A stretch of 39,097 nt of DNA from Microvirga sp. (GTDB taxonomy: Bacteria > Pseudomonadota > Alphaproteobacteria > Rhizobiales > Beijerinckiaceae): the NCBI GenBank assembly GCA_029266525.1, contig JAQSWQ010000029.1, positions 1 through 39,097 of the forward strand, in the 5' to 3' direction. Of the stretch, positions 21,430 to 29,484 are shown one piece after another. A program made the translations under genes and the position numbers. The notes under the pieces were generated by a model, which searched no databases, was not told the DNA's origin, and saw only the letters and a program-made list of their open reading frames with translations. Within the stretch, counting starts at the first letter, position 1. The number at the start of each line of letters is the position of its first letter.

Positions 21430-23793
21430 ATGAACGACCAGACCCCCTCCGATCTCGCCCTGATGAAATTCGGCGTCGGCCAACCGGTCCCCCGCAAGGA
21501 GGACCCGATGCTGGTGCGCGGCGAGGGCCGCTATACCGACGATGTCAGCCTCGCCGGACAGGCCTACGCCGCCTTCCTGCGCAGCCCCTACGCCCACGGG
21601 CGGATCAAGGGCATCGAGGCCGAGGCGGCGCGCGGGATGCCCGGCGTGCTCGCGGTCTATACCGGCGCGGACCTCGAGGCGGCCGGCCTCGGTTCGATGC
21701 AGGCGGTGTTCGAGTTCAAGAACCGCGACGGCACGCCCATGGCGAAGCCGCCGCACCCCGCCCTTCCGACCGACCGCGTGCGCTATGTCGGCCAGCCTGT
21801 CGCCTTCGTGGTCGCCGAAACGCTGCCACAGGCGCGCGACGCCGCTGAGGCCGTCGCTCTCGACATCGAGGAATTGCCGGCGGTCATCGATCCCGAGGAA
21901 GCGGCGGCGCCCGGCGCGCCGATCCTGCACGACGAGCTGCCGTCGAATGTCGTGCTCGATTACCAGTTTGGCGATGCCGCCAAGGTCGACGCGGCCTTCG
22001 CGGCGGCCGCGCATGTCACGCGGCTCAAGCTCTCGAACAACCGCGTCGTGGTGAGCCCGCTCGAGCCGCGCGCAGCGGTCGCCGAGTACGATCCGCAAGG
22101 CGAGCGCCACACCATCCATCTCGGCTCGCAGGGCGCCTTCGGCATGCGCGGCGCCATCGCCTCGCACATCCTCGGCGTCGCCAAGGAGAAGGTCCGCGTT
22201 CTGACCCCGAATGTCGGCGGCTCTTTCGGCATGAAGGCGCCGGTCTATCCCGAATATGTCGGGCTCTTGCACGCCGCGAAGACGCTCGGCCGGCCGGTAA
22301 AATGGACCGACCAACGATCGGAAAGCTTCGTCTCGGACCATCACGGCCGCGGCCACGCCCTCGAAGCCGCGCTCGCGCTCGACAAGGACGGCAACTTCCT
22401 CGGCGTTCGCGTGACGGGCTACGGCGACCTCGGCGCCTATCTCTCCCAGGTGATGCCGCTGCCGTCCTCGGTGAACGTCGCGAAGAACCTGCCGGGCGTC
22501 TACCGCACGCCGGCGATCGACGTGTCGATCCGATGCGTCTTCACCAACACGACGCCGATCGGCGCCTATCGCGGCGCAGGGCGCCCCGAGGGCAACTACA
22601 TCATGGAGCGGCTGATCGAGGCGGCGGCCGCCGAGACCGGCATCGACCGCATCGAGCTGCGCCGCCGCAACCACATCCCGGCCGCAGCGATGCCTTACAA
22701 AGCGGCCTCCGACAACACCTATGATTCGGGCGAGTTCACGCCCCTGCTGGAGCGCGCGATCGCGGCAGCCGACTGGGCGGGTTTCGCGGCGCGCAAGGCC
22801 GAGAGCCGCGCTCGCGGGCGCCTGCGCGGCATCGGCATCGGGCAGTATCTCGAGGTGACCGCGCCGCCGATGAACGAGATGGGCGGCATCCGCTTCGAGG
22901 CCGACGGCACGGTCACCATCATCACCGGCACGCTCGACTACGGCCAGGGCCATGCCACGCCCTTCGCGCAGGTGCTGTCCGATCGTCTCGGCATCCCCTT
23001 CGAGCGCATCCGCCTCCTGCAGGGCGATTCCGACGAGCTCATCGCCGGCGGCGGCACCGGCGGCTCGAAATCGATCATGGCGAGCGGCGCCGCGATCGCG
23101 CAGGCAAGCCGCGAGGTCGTCGACAAGGGCCGCGCCGTCGCGGCCCATATGCTCGAGGCCGGCGTCGCCGACATCGAGTTTGCCGGTGGGCGCTTCTTGA
23201 TCGCCGGCACCGATCGCGGCATCGGCCTCATGGAGATGGCCGAGCGCCTGCGCGGGGGCGAGAAGCTGCCCGAAGGCGTGCCGAAGACGCTCGACGTGCG
23301 TACGGTCTTCGAGAGCGCCCCCTCGGCCTATCCCAACGGCTGCCACGTCGCCGAGGTCGAGGTCGATCCCGAGACCGGCGAGGTCGCGGTCGTGCGCTAC
23401 GCGATGGTCAACGACTTCGGCACCGTGATCAACCCGCTCCTGGTCGAGGGCCAGCTCCATGGCGGCGTGGTGCAGGGCATCGGGCAGGCGCTGATGGAGC
23501 GCACGGTCTACGACAGCGCCGGCCAGCTCGTGACCGGCTCCTACATGGACTACCAGCTCCCGCGTGCCGCCGACGCGCCCTTCTTCTCCTTCGAGAGCCG
23601 CCCGGTGCCGGCCACCACCAATCCGCTCGGCGCCAAGGGCTGCGGCGAAGCCGGCTGCGCCGGCTCCCTCCCGGCGGTGATGAACGCGCTTGCCGACGCG
23701 CTGCGCGAGGTCGGTGTCAAGCACATCGACATGCCCGCGACCCCGCAGGCGGTGTGGGCGGCGTTACGGGCGGCCGAATCGGCTCGCGCTTAA
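21430..23793 (+). CDS. CoxL-like molybdenum hydroxylase large subunit (form II type)
   Basis: A 787-residue protein of the xanthine oxidase / carbon monoxide dehydrogenase large-subunit family, binding the molybdopterin cofactor. The active-site loop reads AYRGAGR (residues 379-385), the form II signature; true CO dehydrogenase (form I) has AYxCSFR. The catalytic Glu is Glu740 in GCGEAG. N-terminal GRYTDDVSLAGQAYAAFLRSP and the VGGSFGMK loop are present. Physiological substrate is unknown; CO oxidation should not be assumed. No small (2Fe-2S) or medium (FAD) subunit gene lies in the window, so partners must be encoded elsewhere. The ATG lacks a strong ribosome-binding site. Confidence 0.88.
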   Translation: MNDQTPSDLALMKFGVGQPVPRKEDPMLVRGEGRYTDDVSLAGQAYAAFLRSPYAHGRIKGIEAEAARGMPGVLAVYTGADLEAAGLGSMQAVFEFKNRDGTPMAKPPHPALPTDRVRYVGQPVAFVVAETLPQARDAAEAVALDIEELPAVIDPEEAAAPGAPILHDELPSNVVLDYQFGDAAKVDAAFAAAAHVTRLKLSNNRVVVSPLEPRAAVAEYDPQGERHTIHLGSQGAFGMRGAIASHILGVAKEKVRVLTPNVGGSFGMKAPVYPEYVGLLHAAKTLGRPVKWTDQRSESFVSDHHGRGHALEAALALDKDGNFLGVRVTGYGDLGAYLSQVMPLPSSVNVAKNLPGVYRTPAIDVSIRCVFTNTTPIGAYRGAGRPEGNYIMERLIEAAAAETGIDRIELRRRNHIPAAAMPYKAASDNTYDSGEFTPLLERAIAAADWAGFAARKAESRARGRLRGIGIGQYLEVTAPPMNEMGGIRFEADGTVTIITGTLDYGQGHATPFAQVLSDRLGIPFERIRLLQGDSDELIAGGGTGGSKSIMASGAAIAQASREVVDKGRAVAAHMLEAGVADIEFAGGRFLIAGTDRGIGLMEMAERLRGGEKLPEGVPKTLDVRTVFESAPSAYPNGCHVAEVEVDPETGEVAVVRYAMVNDFGTVINPLLVEGQLHGGVVQGIGQALMERTVYDSAGQLVTGSYMDYQLPRAADAPFFSFESRPVPATTNPLGAKGCGEAGCAGSLPAVMNALADALREVGVKHIDMPATPQAVWAALRAAESARA

Positions 23794-23888
23794 GCCGCTG
23801 CCCACGGTGTTCTCCGGGCCGCTGTTTACTCAGCGTCAATCCGGCCGTGCGAACGATCGCTCCGACATCGCAGGACGTCGGAGGGATC

Positions 23889-24695
23889 ATGCATCGCATT
23901 TGCAGCTTCACGCTCGCCTTGGCGCTCGCGCTCGCCGCGCCGGCCGTCGGCGCCGACGAGCTTCCCGTGGTGGGGACCGGCGACGGCATTCCGGTGCTCA
24001 AGGCCGTCGGCGACGCCTTCTCGGCCGAGCATCCCTCAACCAAGGTGCTGGTCCCGCCGAGCATCCATTCGAGCGGCGGCATCCGCGCCGTGATCCTGGG
24101 CCAGGCCGTCCTCGGCCGGATCGCCCGCGAGCTCAAGCCTGAGGAGCGGGAGCACGGGCTCATCATGACGCCGGTGTTCCGCCAGCCGGCCGTGTTCTAC
24201 GCCCATCCCTCGAGCGGGGTGACGAATCTCACGGTCGAGCAGGTGACCAAGATCTTCACCGGCGAGATCGCCAACTGGCGCGAGGTCGGCGGCCGCGACC
24301 TGCGCATCCGCGTGGTCATCCGCGAGGAGGTCGACTCGACGCTCGGCGTCTTCCGCTCGACCCTCGCCGGCTGGAAGGACCTGCGCTTCCTCGAGCGCTC
24401 GAAGCTCGCGACCACCACGCAGGAGGCCTTCGACACCGTGCAGACGGTCGAGGGCGCGATCGGCTTCGGGCCCTACAGCCTCGACCTCGAAAAGCGCGTG
24501 ACGGTGCTCAGCCTCGACGGCCACCGGCCGACCGCGCCGGAATATCCGAGCGCCGTGACGCTGTCGCTCATTCACCGCGAGGCGACCATCACCGAACCCG
24601 CGGCCGCCTTCCTCGACTACATGTTCACCGAGAAGGCGCAGGAGCTGGTCCGGCAGAATGGCGCCGTTCCGGTGCCGGTGCGCAAATCGAGCTGA
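23889..24695 (+). CDS. PstS-like periplasmic substrate-binding protein
   Basis: A 268-residue exported protein. The signal peptide (FTLALALALAAPAVGA) is probably cut after residue 22. The mature part is a PBP-like domain of the phosphate-binding type: LPVVGTGDGIPVLKAVGDAF, then VEQVTKIFTGEIANWREVGG, the standard PstS segment, and VEGAIGFGPYSL. The ATG has GGAGGG directly upstream; an open frame from 23754 overlaps coxL and is not used. No pst permease genes are adjacent, so it may be an orphan binding or signalling protein. Confidence 0.85.
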   Translation: MHRICSFTLALALALAAPAVGADELPVVGTGDGIPVLKAVGDAFSAEHPSTKVLVPPSIHSSGGIRAVILGQAVLGRIARELKPEEREHGLIMTPVFRQPAVFYAHPSSGVTNLTVEQVTKIFTGEIANWREVGGRDLRIRVVIREEVDSTLGVFRSTLAGWKDLRFLERSKLATTTQEAFDTVQTVEGAIGFGPYSLDLEKRVTVLSLDGHRPTAPEYPSAVTLSLIHREATITEPAAAFLDYMFTEKAQELVRQNGAVPVPVRKSS

Positions 24696-24761
24696 CCGTC
24701 CGCTCGAGACGGACCGGCGTGGCGGATCGGCAACAGCAGTCGGCGTCCCAATAGTCAAGCC

Positions 24762-24786
24762 GGAACGCGAAAGGCGCCGCAACGTT
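24762..24786 (+). promoter_or_regulatory. EcfG-type (general stress) promoter
   Basis: GGAAC, 16 bases, CGTT on the plus strand: a perfect match. Thirty-eight bases separate it from the ATG of the 107-aa gene, the same geometry as the two perfect copies near the left end. Confidence 0.75.
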
Positions 24787-24824
24787 CGTTCCACGGGCGG
24801 GCGTATGGTTGCGGCGCTGTTGTC

Positions 24825-25148
24825 ATGGTCAAAGGTTTGTACGTTGATCCGCGCGAGTTCGAGCGCTGCGTCGGACTCCTGACGCGGAAGCTCGAGGAAA
24901 CCGCCGTCAGGGCAGGCATTGCCGACGGCGAATGTATCGATCTCGACAGCACGCTCGCGGCGCTGCCGCCCTTCTCGCGCGACCGCGCGGCCGTGCTCCT
25001 CCAGGGCATCCGCATGCAGGCCGAGGAGGAGTATCCGGCCATGGCTTTCGCCGCCGATTATGTCCTGAAGCTCGCCCGCGAGGTCTGGGACCACGCGCCG
25101 GCGGCGCGGCTTCCAGCCCCACTCCGCCGCAGCCACGCTGAAGCCTGA
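24825..25148 (+). CDS. Hypothetical protein, 107 residues, likely stress-induced
   Basis: A 107-residue soluble protein of mixed charge with two cysteines (Cys15, Cys38) and helical segments (ERCVGLLTRKLEETAVRAG, AVLLQGIRMQAEEEY). Codons have the strong third-position GC bias of real genes here. No good ribosome-binding site is visible before the ATG, a weakness, but a perfect EcfG-type promoter sits 38 bases upstream. I do not recognise the family. Confidence 0.65.
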   Translation: MVKGLYVDPREFERCVGLLTRKLEETAVRAGIADGECIDLDSTLAALPPFSRDRAAVLLQGIRMQAEEEYPAMAFAADYVLKLAREVWDHAPAARLPAPLRRSHAEA

Positions 25149-25242
25149 AAGCCACACCGCCTGCTTCTTGCATCCCCCTTCCCTTGCGACCCTTGACCCG
25201 CTCCGACGACGTTCTTTGATGATTGCCGGGAGGGATCGAACC

Positions 25243-25485
25243 GTGCCGGACCGGGGCGCGCTCGAGCAGGAACTGCAGCGGCTGCACGAGCGGCGCGGGG
25301 CGCTCGAGGAGCGCATCCGCTTCGCCCAGGCCCGCGGCCGCTACGGCGAGGGCGGCGCCGCCGAGGAGGGCCGCGAGGACGAGGGCGCGGCGATCGTCGA
25401 GCTCGACCGCCTCATGACCCGCATTCGCGCCGTCGAAGGCAAGCTCGCGCTTGCCCGCCGCGGGCTGAGGCCGCCAATCGGTTGA
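25243..25485 (+). CDS. Small coiled-coil protein, 80 residues
   Basis: An 80-residue, very charged protein with heptad-like Leu/Ala spacing in two stretches (ALEQELQRLHERRGALEERIRFAQ and IVELDRLMTRIRAVEGKLALAR) joined by a Gly/Glu loop, so an antiparallel coiled-coil hairpin is likely. The start is a GTG after GGGAGGG at ideal distance; an ATG at 25219 is possible but poorly placed relative to that site. Possibly cotranscribed with the dehydrogenase 49 bases downstream. Function unknown. Confidence 0.65.
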   Translation: MPDRGALEQELQRLHERRGALEERIRFAQARGRYGEGGAAEEGREDEGAAIVELDRLMTRIRAVEGKLALARRGLRPPIG

Positions 25486-25534
25486 TCGCGCCGCCCTTCG
25501 GCCCGGTCGGGGCCGCACCTTAGGAACTCACAGC

Positions 25535-26518
25535 GTGCCGCAAGCGCCGATCCGCATTCACATCGAGAACAACCCCGAGAGCGAGCCGGCGCTCCGCTTC
25601 ACGCCCGAGCATCTCGAACGCGTCCTCGCGGCGCATCCGGATCGCCGCAGCCGCCTGGCGATCATCGTCAACGATGATCCGGAGCGCACGGCGGAGCTTG
25701 CCGCGGATGCGGAGATCCTGTTCGCGGTGCGCAAGCCGAAATCGCTCGGCCACGCCAAGCGGCTGAGATGGGTGCAGAGCATCTCGGCCGGCGTCGAGGG
25801 CCTGCTTCCGCTGCTCCCGCCGGGCGCGCTCCTGACCAATGCCAGCGGCGTCCATCGCGAGAAGGGCGGCGAGTTCATCCTGGCGGCGGTGCTGATGCTG
25901 AACTACGCCATCCCGCGCTTTGCCAGCGACAAGGAGCACCGGCGCTGGGCGCCGCGCTTCGAGAGCACCCTCCGGGGCAAGCAGGCGATGCTCCTCGGCG
26001 TCGGCGCGATCGGCGGCGAGGGCGCGCGGCTGTTGAAGCAGCTCGGCGTCACGGTCGTCGGGGTGAGCCGGTCCGGAGGCCCGCGCGAGCATGTCGACGA
26101 GTCGATCACCTTCGCCGACATCGACCGCGTCCTCCCCAAGACCGCTTTCCTGGTCTCGTCCCTGCCGCTGACCAGGGAGACCCAGGGGCTGATCGACCGG
26201 CGCCGGCTCGACCTCCTGCCTCGCCATGCCGGCGTCGCGATCGTCGGGCGGGCGCGGGTCTTCGACTGCGACGCGCTTCGCGCAAAACTTCAGGACGAGA
26301 CCCTCGCGGGCGCAGTGCTCGACGTCTTCCCCGAAGAGCCGGTGCCGCCTGACAGCCCGTTCTGGACGACGCCGAACCTCGTGATGACGCCCCATTGCAG
26401 CGTCGACGACCACTCCGTCTACATGGAGCGCTGCGTCGCGATCTTCTCGGACAATCTTGGGCGCTACCTCGCGCGGGCGCCGCTCCGCAACCTCGTCGAT
26501 CCGCAACGAGGCTACTGA
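25535..26518 (+). CDS. D-2-hydroxyacid dehydrogenase, NAD(P)-dependent
   Basis: A 327-residue cytosolic oxidoreductase interconverting a 2-hydroxy acid and its 2-keto acid. NAD-binding GVGAIG at residues 155-160, substrate Arg239 (in IVGRARVFD, where most relatives have VGRG), Glu268 in DVFPEEP and catalytic His287 in TPHCS. The N-terminal half is divergent. General form is close to glyoxylate/hydroxypyruvate reductase-like members, but the substrate is not certain. The GTG start has AGGA upstream. Confidence 0.87.
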   Translation: MPQAPIRIHIENNPESEPALRFTPEHLERVLAAHPDRRSRLAIIVNDDPERTAELAADAEILFAVRKPKSLGHAKRLRWVQSISAGVEGLLPLLPPGALLTNASGVHREKGGEFILAAVLMLNYAIPRFASDKEHRRWAPRFESTLRGKQAMLLGVGAIGGEGARLLKQLGVTVVGVSRSGGPREHVDESITFADIDRVLPKTAFLVSSLPLTRETQGLIDRRRLDLLPRHAGVAIVGRARVFDCDALRAKLQDETLAGAVLDVFPEEPVPPDSPFWTTPNLVMTPHCSVDDHSVYMERCVAIFSDNLGRYLARAPLRNLVDPQRGY

Positions 26519-26545
26519 ACGGCGCGAGAGCGCCCGGGCCGGGCG

Positions 26546-26574
26546 TTGACATCGGGCGGTAGATGTTCTCTGTT
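26546..26574 (+). promoter_or_regulatory. Possible sigma-70 promoter of the DUF763 gene
   Basis: A perfect TTGACA box is followed after 17 bases by TCTGTT, a weak -10 match. It ends 38 bases before the chosen start. Confidence 0.3.
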
Positions 26575-26612
26575 CGTTCGCGATCGTGACCCACGCGAGG
26601 CGGCTCGCATCG

Positions 26613-27890
26613 ATGGCCCGGAGAGCTGGAAGCGCCGATCTCCCGCTGCATGGCGGGCGCGTGCCGCGATGGCTCGGCGAGCGCATGACGCGCCTCGGCG
26701 CGGTGATGAGCCAAGCGATCGTGCATCACTATGGGCGCGACGAGCTCCTGCGGCGTCTCGCCCATCCCTTCTGGTTCCAGTCCTTCGGCGCCGTGATGGG
26801 GATGGACTGGCATTCCTCCGGCATCACGACGAGCGTCATCGGGGCGCTGAAACGCGGGCTCGCCCCGCTCGAGAAGGAGCTCGGGGTCCACGTCTGTGGC
26901 GGGCGCGGCCGGCATTCGCGCGAAACGCCGCGGGAGCTTGGCGAGGTCGGCGAGCGCGTCGGCTTCGACGGGGCGGCGCTCGCCCAGGCGAGCCGTCTCG
27001 TCGCCAAGGTCGACAGCGCCGCCGTGCAGGACGGATTCGAGCTCTACCTGCACGGCTTCATCGTCGCCGACGACGGGAAATGGGTCGTGGTGCAGCAGGG
27101 CATGAACGGTGCCCTCAAACAGGCGCGCCGCTATCACTGGCTCTCGGAAGGGCTGAAGAGCTTCGTCGAGGAGCCGCATGCGGCGATCGACGGCCCGGGC
27201 CAGGGCGAGGTCGTCAATCTCACTGACCGCCGCGCGGCGGCCTCGCGCAAGGGACAGGTCGAGCTCCTCGCCTCGATCGGCCCGGACGGGATCGCCCGCG
27301 AGCTTTCGGCGCTCGAGGCCCGCGTGGTGCGCCGGGTGGCGGTGCAGCCGCTGTTGCCCCATCTCGTCATGCCGGCGCATCACGACGTGCGGCCAGGCAA
27401 CCTGCTGGAGCGACGGCTGCATGCGACCTTGGCTGCGGCGGCCGATCGCGGACCGGCCGATTTCGCCGAGCTCCTGATGACGCCCGGCGTCGGGGCGCGC
27501 ACCGTGCGTTCGCTCGCCATGGTCGCCGAGGTGGTGCACGGGGCGCCATACCGCTTCACCGACCCGGCCCGGTTCTCGCTCGCGCATGGCGGCAAGGACG
27601 GCCACCCCTTCCCAGTGCCGCTTAGCGTCTATGACGAGACTATCCGTGTCCTGAAGTCCGCGGTCGAGAAGGCGAAGCTCGGCCGCGACGAGGAGCTCGC
27701 GGCGCTGAAGCGCCTCGACGACCAGGCCCGCCGCCTCGAGCGCCGGGCCCGCGGGCCCTCGCTCGACGAGTTCCTCGCCGAGGAGCGCCGGCTGTCGCAC
27801 GCCTATGGCGGCCGCACCGTGTTCGGCCACACCGAGCCCGAGGGCCCGCCGGCCGGCCGAATGCCGTTGCGGCGGCGCGGCGGAGCGTGA
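26613..27890 (+). CDS. DUF763 domain protein
   Basis: A 425-residue protein matching DUF763 throughout: RAGSADLPLHGGRVPRWL at the start, DPFWFQ-type block (HPFWFQSFGAVMGMDWHSSGITTSV), a LYLHGFIVADDGKWVVVQQGMN segment, PAHHDVRP, and LMTPGVGARTVRSLAMVAEVVHG, which resembles a helix-hairpin-helix motif and hints at nucleic acid binding. The C-terminus is Arg-rich. Function is undescribed; the family is best known from archaea and scattered bacteria. The ATG of MARRAGSADL was preferred to a GTG at 26586. Confidence 0.85.
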   Translation: MARRAGSADLPLHGGRVPRWLGERMTRLGAVMSQAIVHHYGRDELLRRLAHPFWFQSFGAVMGMDWHSSGITTSVIGALKRGLAPLEKELGVHVCGGRGRHSRETPRELGEVGERVGFDGAALAQASRLVAKVDSAAVQDGFELYLHGFIVADDGKWVVVQQGMNGALKQARRYHWLSEGLKSFVEEPHAAIDGPGQGEVVNLTDRRAAASRKGQVELLASIGPDGIARELSALEARVVRRVAVQPLLPHLVMPAHHDVRPGNLLERRLHATLAAAADRGPADFAELLMTPGVGARTVRSLAMVAEVVHGAPYRFTDPARFSLAHGGKDGHPFPVPLSVYDETIRVLKSAVEKAKLGRDEELAALKRLDDQARRLERRARGPSLDEFLAEERRLSHAYGGRTVFGHTEPEGPPAGRMPLRRRGGA

Positions 27891-27948
27891 AGGCTGGAGC
27901 GGGATAACTTCTCTTCGAGTCGCCATCCCGCGTTGCCCGCTTGTTTTT

Positions 27949-27993
27949 GCATGATCTTGCCCGAGAGCCGGTTCCCACTTTTCGGGATCATGC
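27949..27993. repeat. Hyphomicrobiales palindromic repeat (GCATGATC type)
   Basis: Terminal inverted arms GCATGATC and GATCATGC enclose CCGAGAGCCGGTTCCCACTTTTCGG, itself partly symmetric. I recall this element as very frequent in Bradyrhizobium-like and related genomes. It lies between the convergent DUF763 gene and the small exported protein gene. Confidence 0.75.
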
Positions 27994-27994
27994 T

Positions 27995-28351
27995 TTAGCG
28001 CCCGTAGGGCGAGCCGAGGATCACGCGAACCGGACGGTTGGAGCGTTCCTGCGGCGCCGCCGCGCCCGATGCGCCGCTCCGATGCACCGCTCGTCCGGCG
28101 GACAGATCGAGTTGCTCGCGGTCGAGCGACGCCTCGCCGGTTGCGACAGGCTGCACAGCCGCCCCCGGCGTGGCGCGCGTGCGCGCCCTCGAAGAGAAGG
28201 CCTGCGGATCGGCGAGCAGCACGTTCTCGAACACGCGCCGCCCGGCAGCCGCATCGAGCTCGGCCCGATCCCTCGAGGCCTCTTGCGCGGCACTCGGAGC
28301 CGAGCAGCAGAACAGGACCGCGCCCAGGGCCGATGCCTTTCGACGGAGCAT
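27995..28351 (-). CDS. Small exported protein of unknown function
   Basis: A 118-residue protein with a signal peptide (LGAVLFCCSAPSAA, cut near residue 22) and a mature part of about 96 residues rich in Ala/Arg and low in hydrophobic residues, probably unfolded or loosely folded. GGGAGAAG is an excellent ribosome-binding site before the ATG. The end abuts the GCATGATC repeat, so the last residues (VRVILGSPYGR) run up to it. Not recognised; it may be lineage-specific. Confidence 0.65.
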   Translation of the reverse strand: MLRRKASALGAVLFCCSAPSAAQEASRDRAELDAAAGRRVFENVLLADPQAFSSRARTRATPGAAVQPVATGEASLDREQLDLSAGRAVHRSGASGAAAPQERSNRPVRVILGSPYGR

Positions 28352-28520
28352 ATCTTCTCCCGAGCGCCAGTTCTTTGCGGGCGCTTGAGACGGATACCGA
28401 CCTTCGAGCCCGGCGGCAAACTCCGCGCCCGCCGAGATGCTCGAGCCATGCGACGCACCGACCTAGCGCGCAGGCAGCTCGGAGGGCGCGCTGCCGGTCG
28501 CGTGCGACGCTTCGCGCCGA

Positions 28521-29474
28521 TCAGAGCAGCCGGAGCGGGCTCCCGATGAGCCACGCCTCGATGTCCTCGACCATGTCTTCGAAGAACATGCGGTAGGTGC
28601 CTTCGGTGACGTAGCCGAGGTGCGGGGTCAGCACGACGTTGTCGAGACTCCGCAAGGGATGCTGGGCCGGCAGCGGCTCCTGGTCGTAGACGTCGAGACC
28701 GGCGCCGCGGATGCGCCGCGCGCGGAGCGCCTCGACCAACGCCGCCTCCTCGACGATCGGGCCGCGCGAGGTGTTCACGAGGATCGCGCTCGGCCTCATG
28801 CGGGCAAGCTCTGCCGGCCCGACGAGACCCCGGCTGCGCTCCCCGAGGACGAGATGGATGGTCAGCACGTCGGCGCGCTCGAACAGCTCCTCTTTCGAAA
28901 CGAGCGCCGCTCCCGCCGCCCCGGCGCGCTCCGCCGTGAGGTTCGGGCTCCAGGCGAGCACCTCCATGCCGAAGGCTTTCCCGACCATCGCCATGCGCGT
29001 GCCGAGCCGGCCGAGGCCGAGGATGGAAAGCGTCCTGCCGTGGAGCGCCGTGCCGATCGTCTCCTGCCAGCCGCCCTCGCGCATGCGTTGATGCTCCTCG
29101 GGGATGTGGCGCATCAACGACAGGATGAGCCCCCAGGCGAGCTCCGGCGTCGCGTATTGCGAATCGCCACCGCGGGTATGCGCGACGGCGATGCCGCGCT
29201 CCTTCGCGGCCGCAAGATCGAGCGTGCGGTTGTGGGCGCCGGTCACCACGATGAGCTTGAGCCGCGGCAGCCGTGCCAGGAGCGAGCGCGGCACCGGCAT
29301 GCGCTCCCGCATGAGGCAGACGACGTCGAACTCGGCGAGCGCCGAGGCGGCCTCGTCCTCGCTCGCGAGATTGCGGCGGAAGACCACGACCTCGCCCTGG
29401 GCTTGCAGCCGACCCCAATCGGCCATCGCTAAGGCGACGCCTTGGTAATCGTCGAGGGCGGCGATGCGGGTCAC
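28521..29474 (-). CDS. D-2-hydroxyacid dehydrogenase family protein (ABC operon member)
   Basis: A 317-residue NAD-dependent dehydrogenase with GLGRLG (residues 153-158), Arg237 in NTSRGPIVEE, Glu266 in DVYDQEPLP and catalytic His285 in TPHLGY: all catalytic positions intact. TRIAALDDYQGVAL at the start marks the SerA-like subgroup common in proteobacteria. The GTG start is preceded by a perfect AAGGAGG that overlaps the permease stop region, ten bases away, so it is the last gene of the ABC operon. The substrate may be related to what the transporter imports. Confidence 0.9.
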   Translation of the reverse strand: MTRIAALDDYQGVALAMADWGRLQAQGEVVVFRRNLASEDEAASALAEFDVVCLMRERMPVPRSLLARLPRLKLIVVTGAHNRTLDLAAAKERGIAVAHTRGGDSQYATPELAWGLILSLMRHIPEEHQRMREGGWQETIGTALHGRTLSILGLGRLGTRMAMVGKAFGMEVLAWSPNLTAERAGAAGAALVSKEELFERADVLTIHLVLGERSRGLVGPAELARMRPSAILVNTSRGPIVEEAALVEALRARRIRGAGLDVYDQEPLPAQHPLRSLDNVVLTPHLGYVTEGTYRMFFEDMVEDIEAWLIGSPLRLL

Positions 29475-29484
29475 GGCGCCTCCT

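Noticed and set aside
20422-23724. Minus-strand open frame of 1100 codons opposite the CoxL-like gene
   Set aside because: Fully antisense to a gene with clear catalytic motifs; no family motif, low-complexity composition.
21430-23793. Carbon monoxide dehydrogenase large subunit
   Set aside because: The active-site loop is AYRGAGR, not the AYxCSFR of true CO dehydrogenase, and the other subunits are absent.
24027-24500. Phosphate ABC transporter operon starting with PstS
   Set aside because: No pstC, pstA, pstB or phoU follows; only the binding protein is present.
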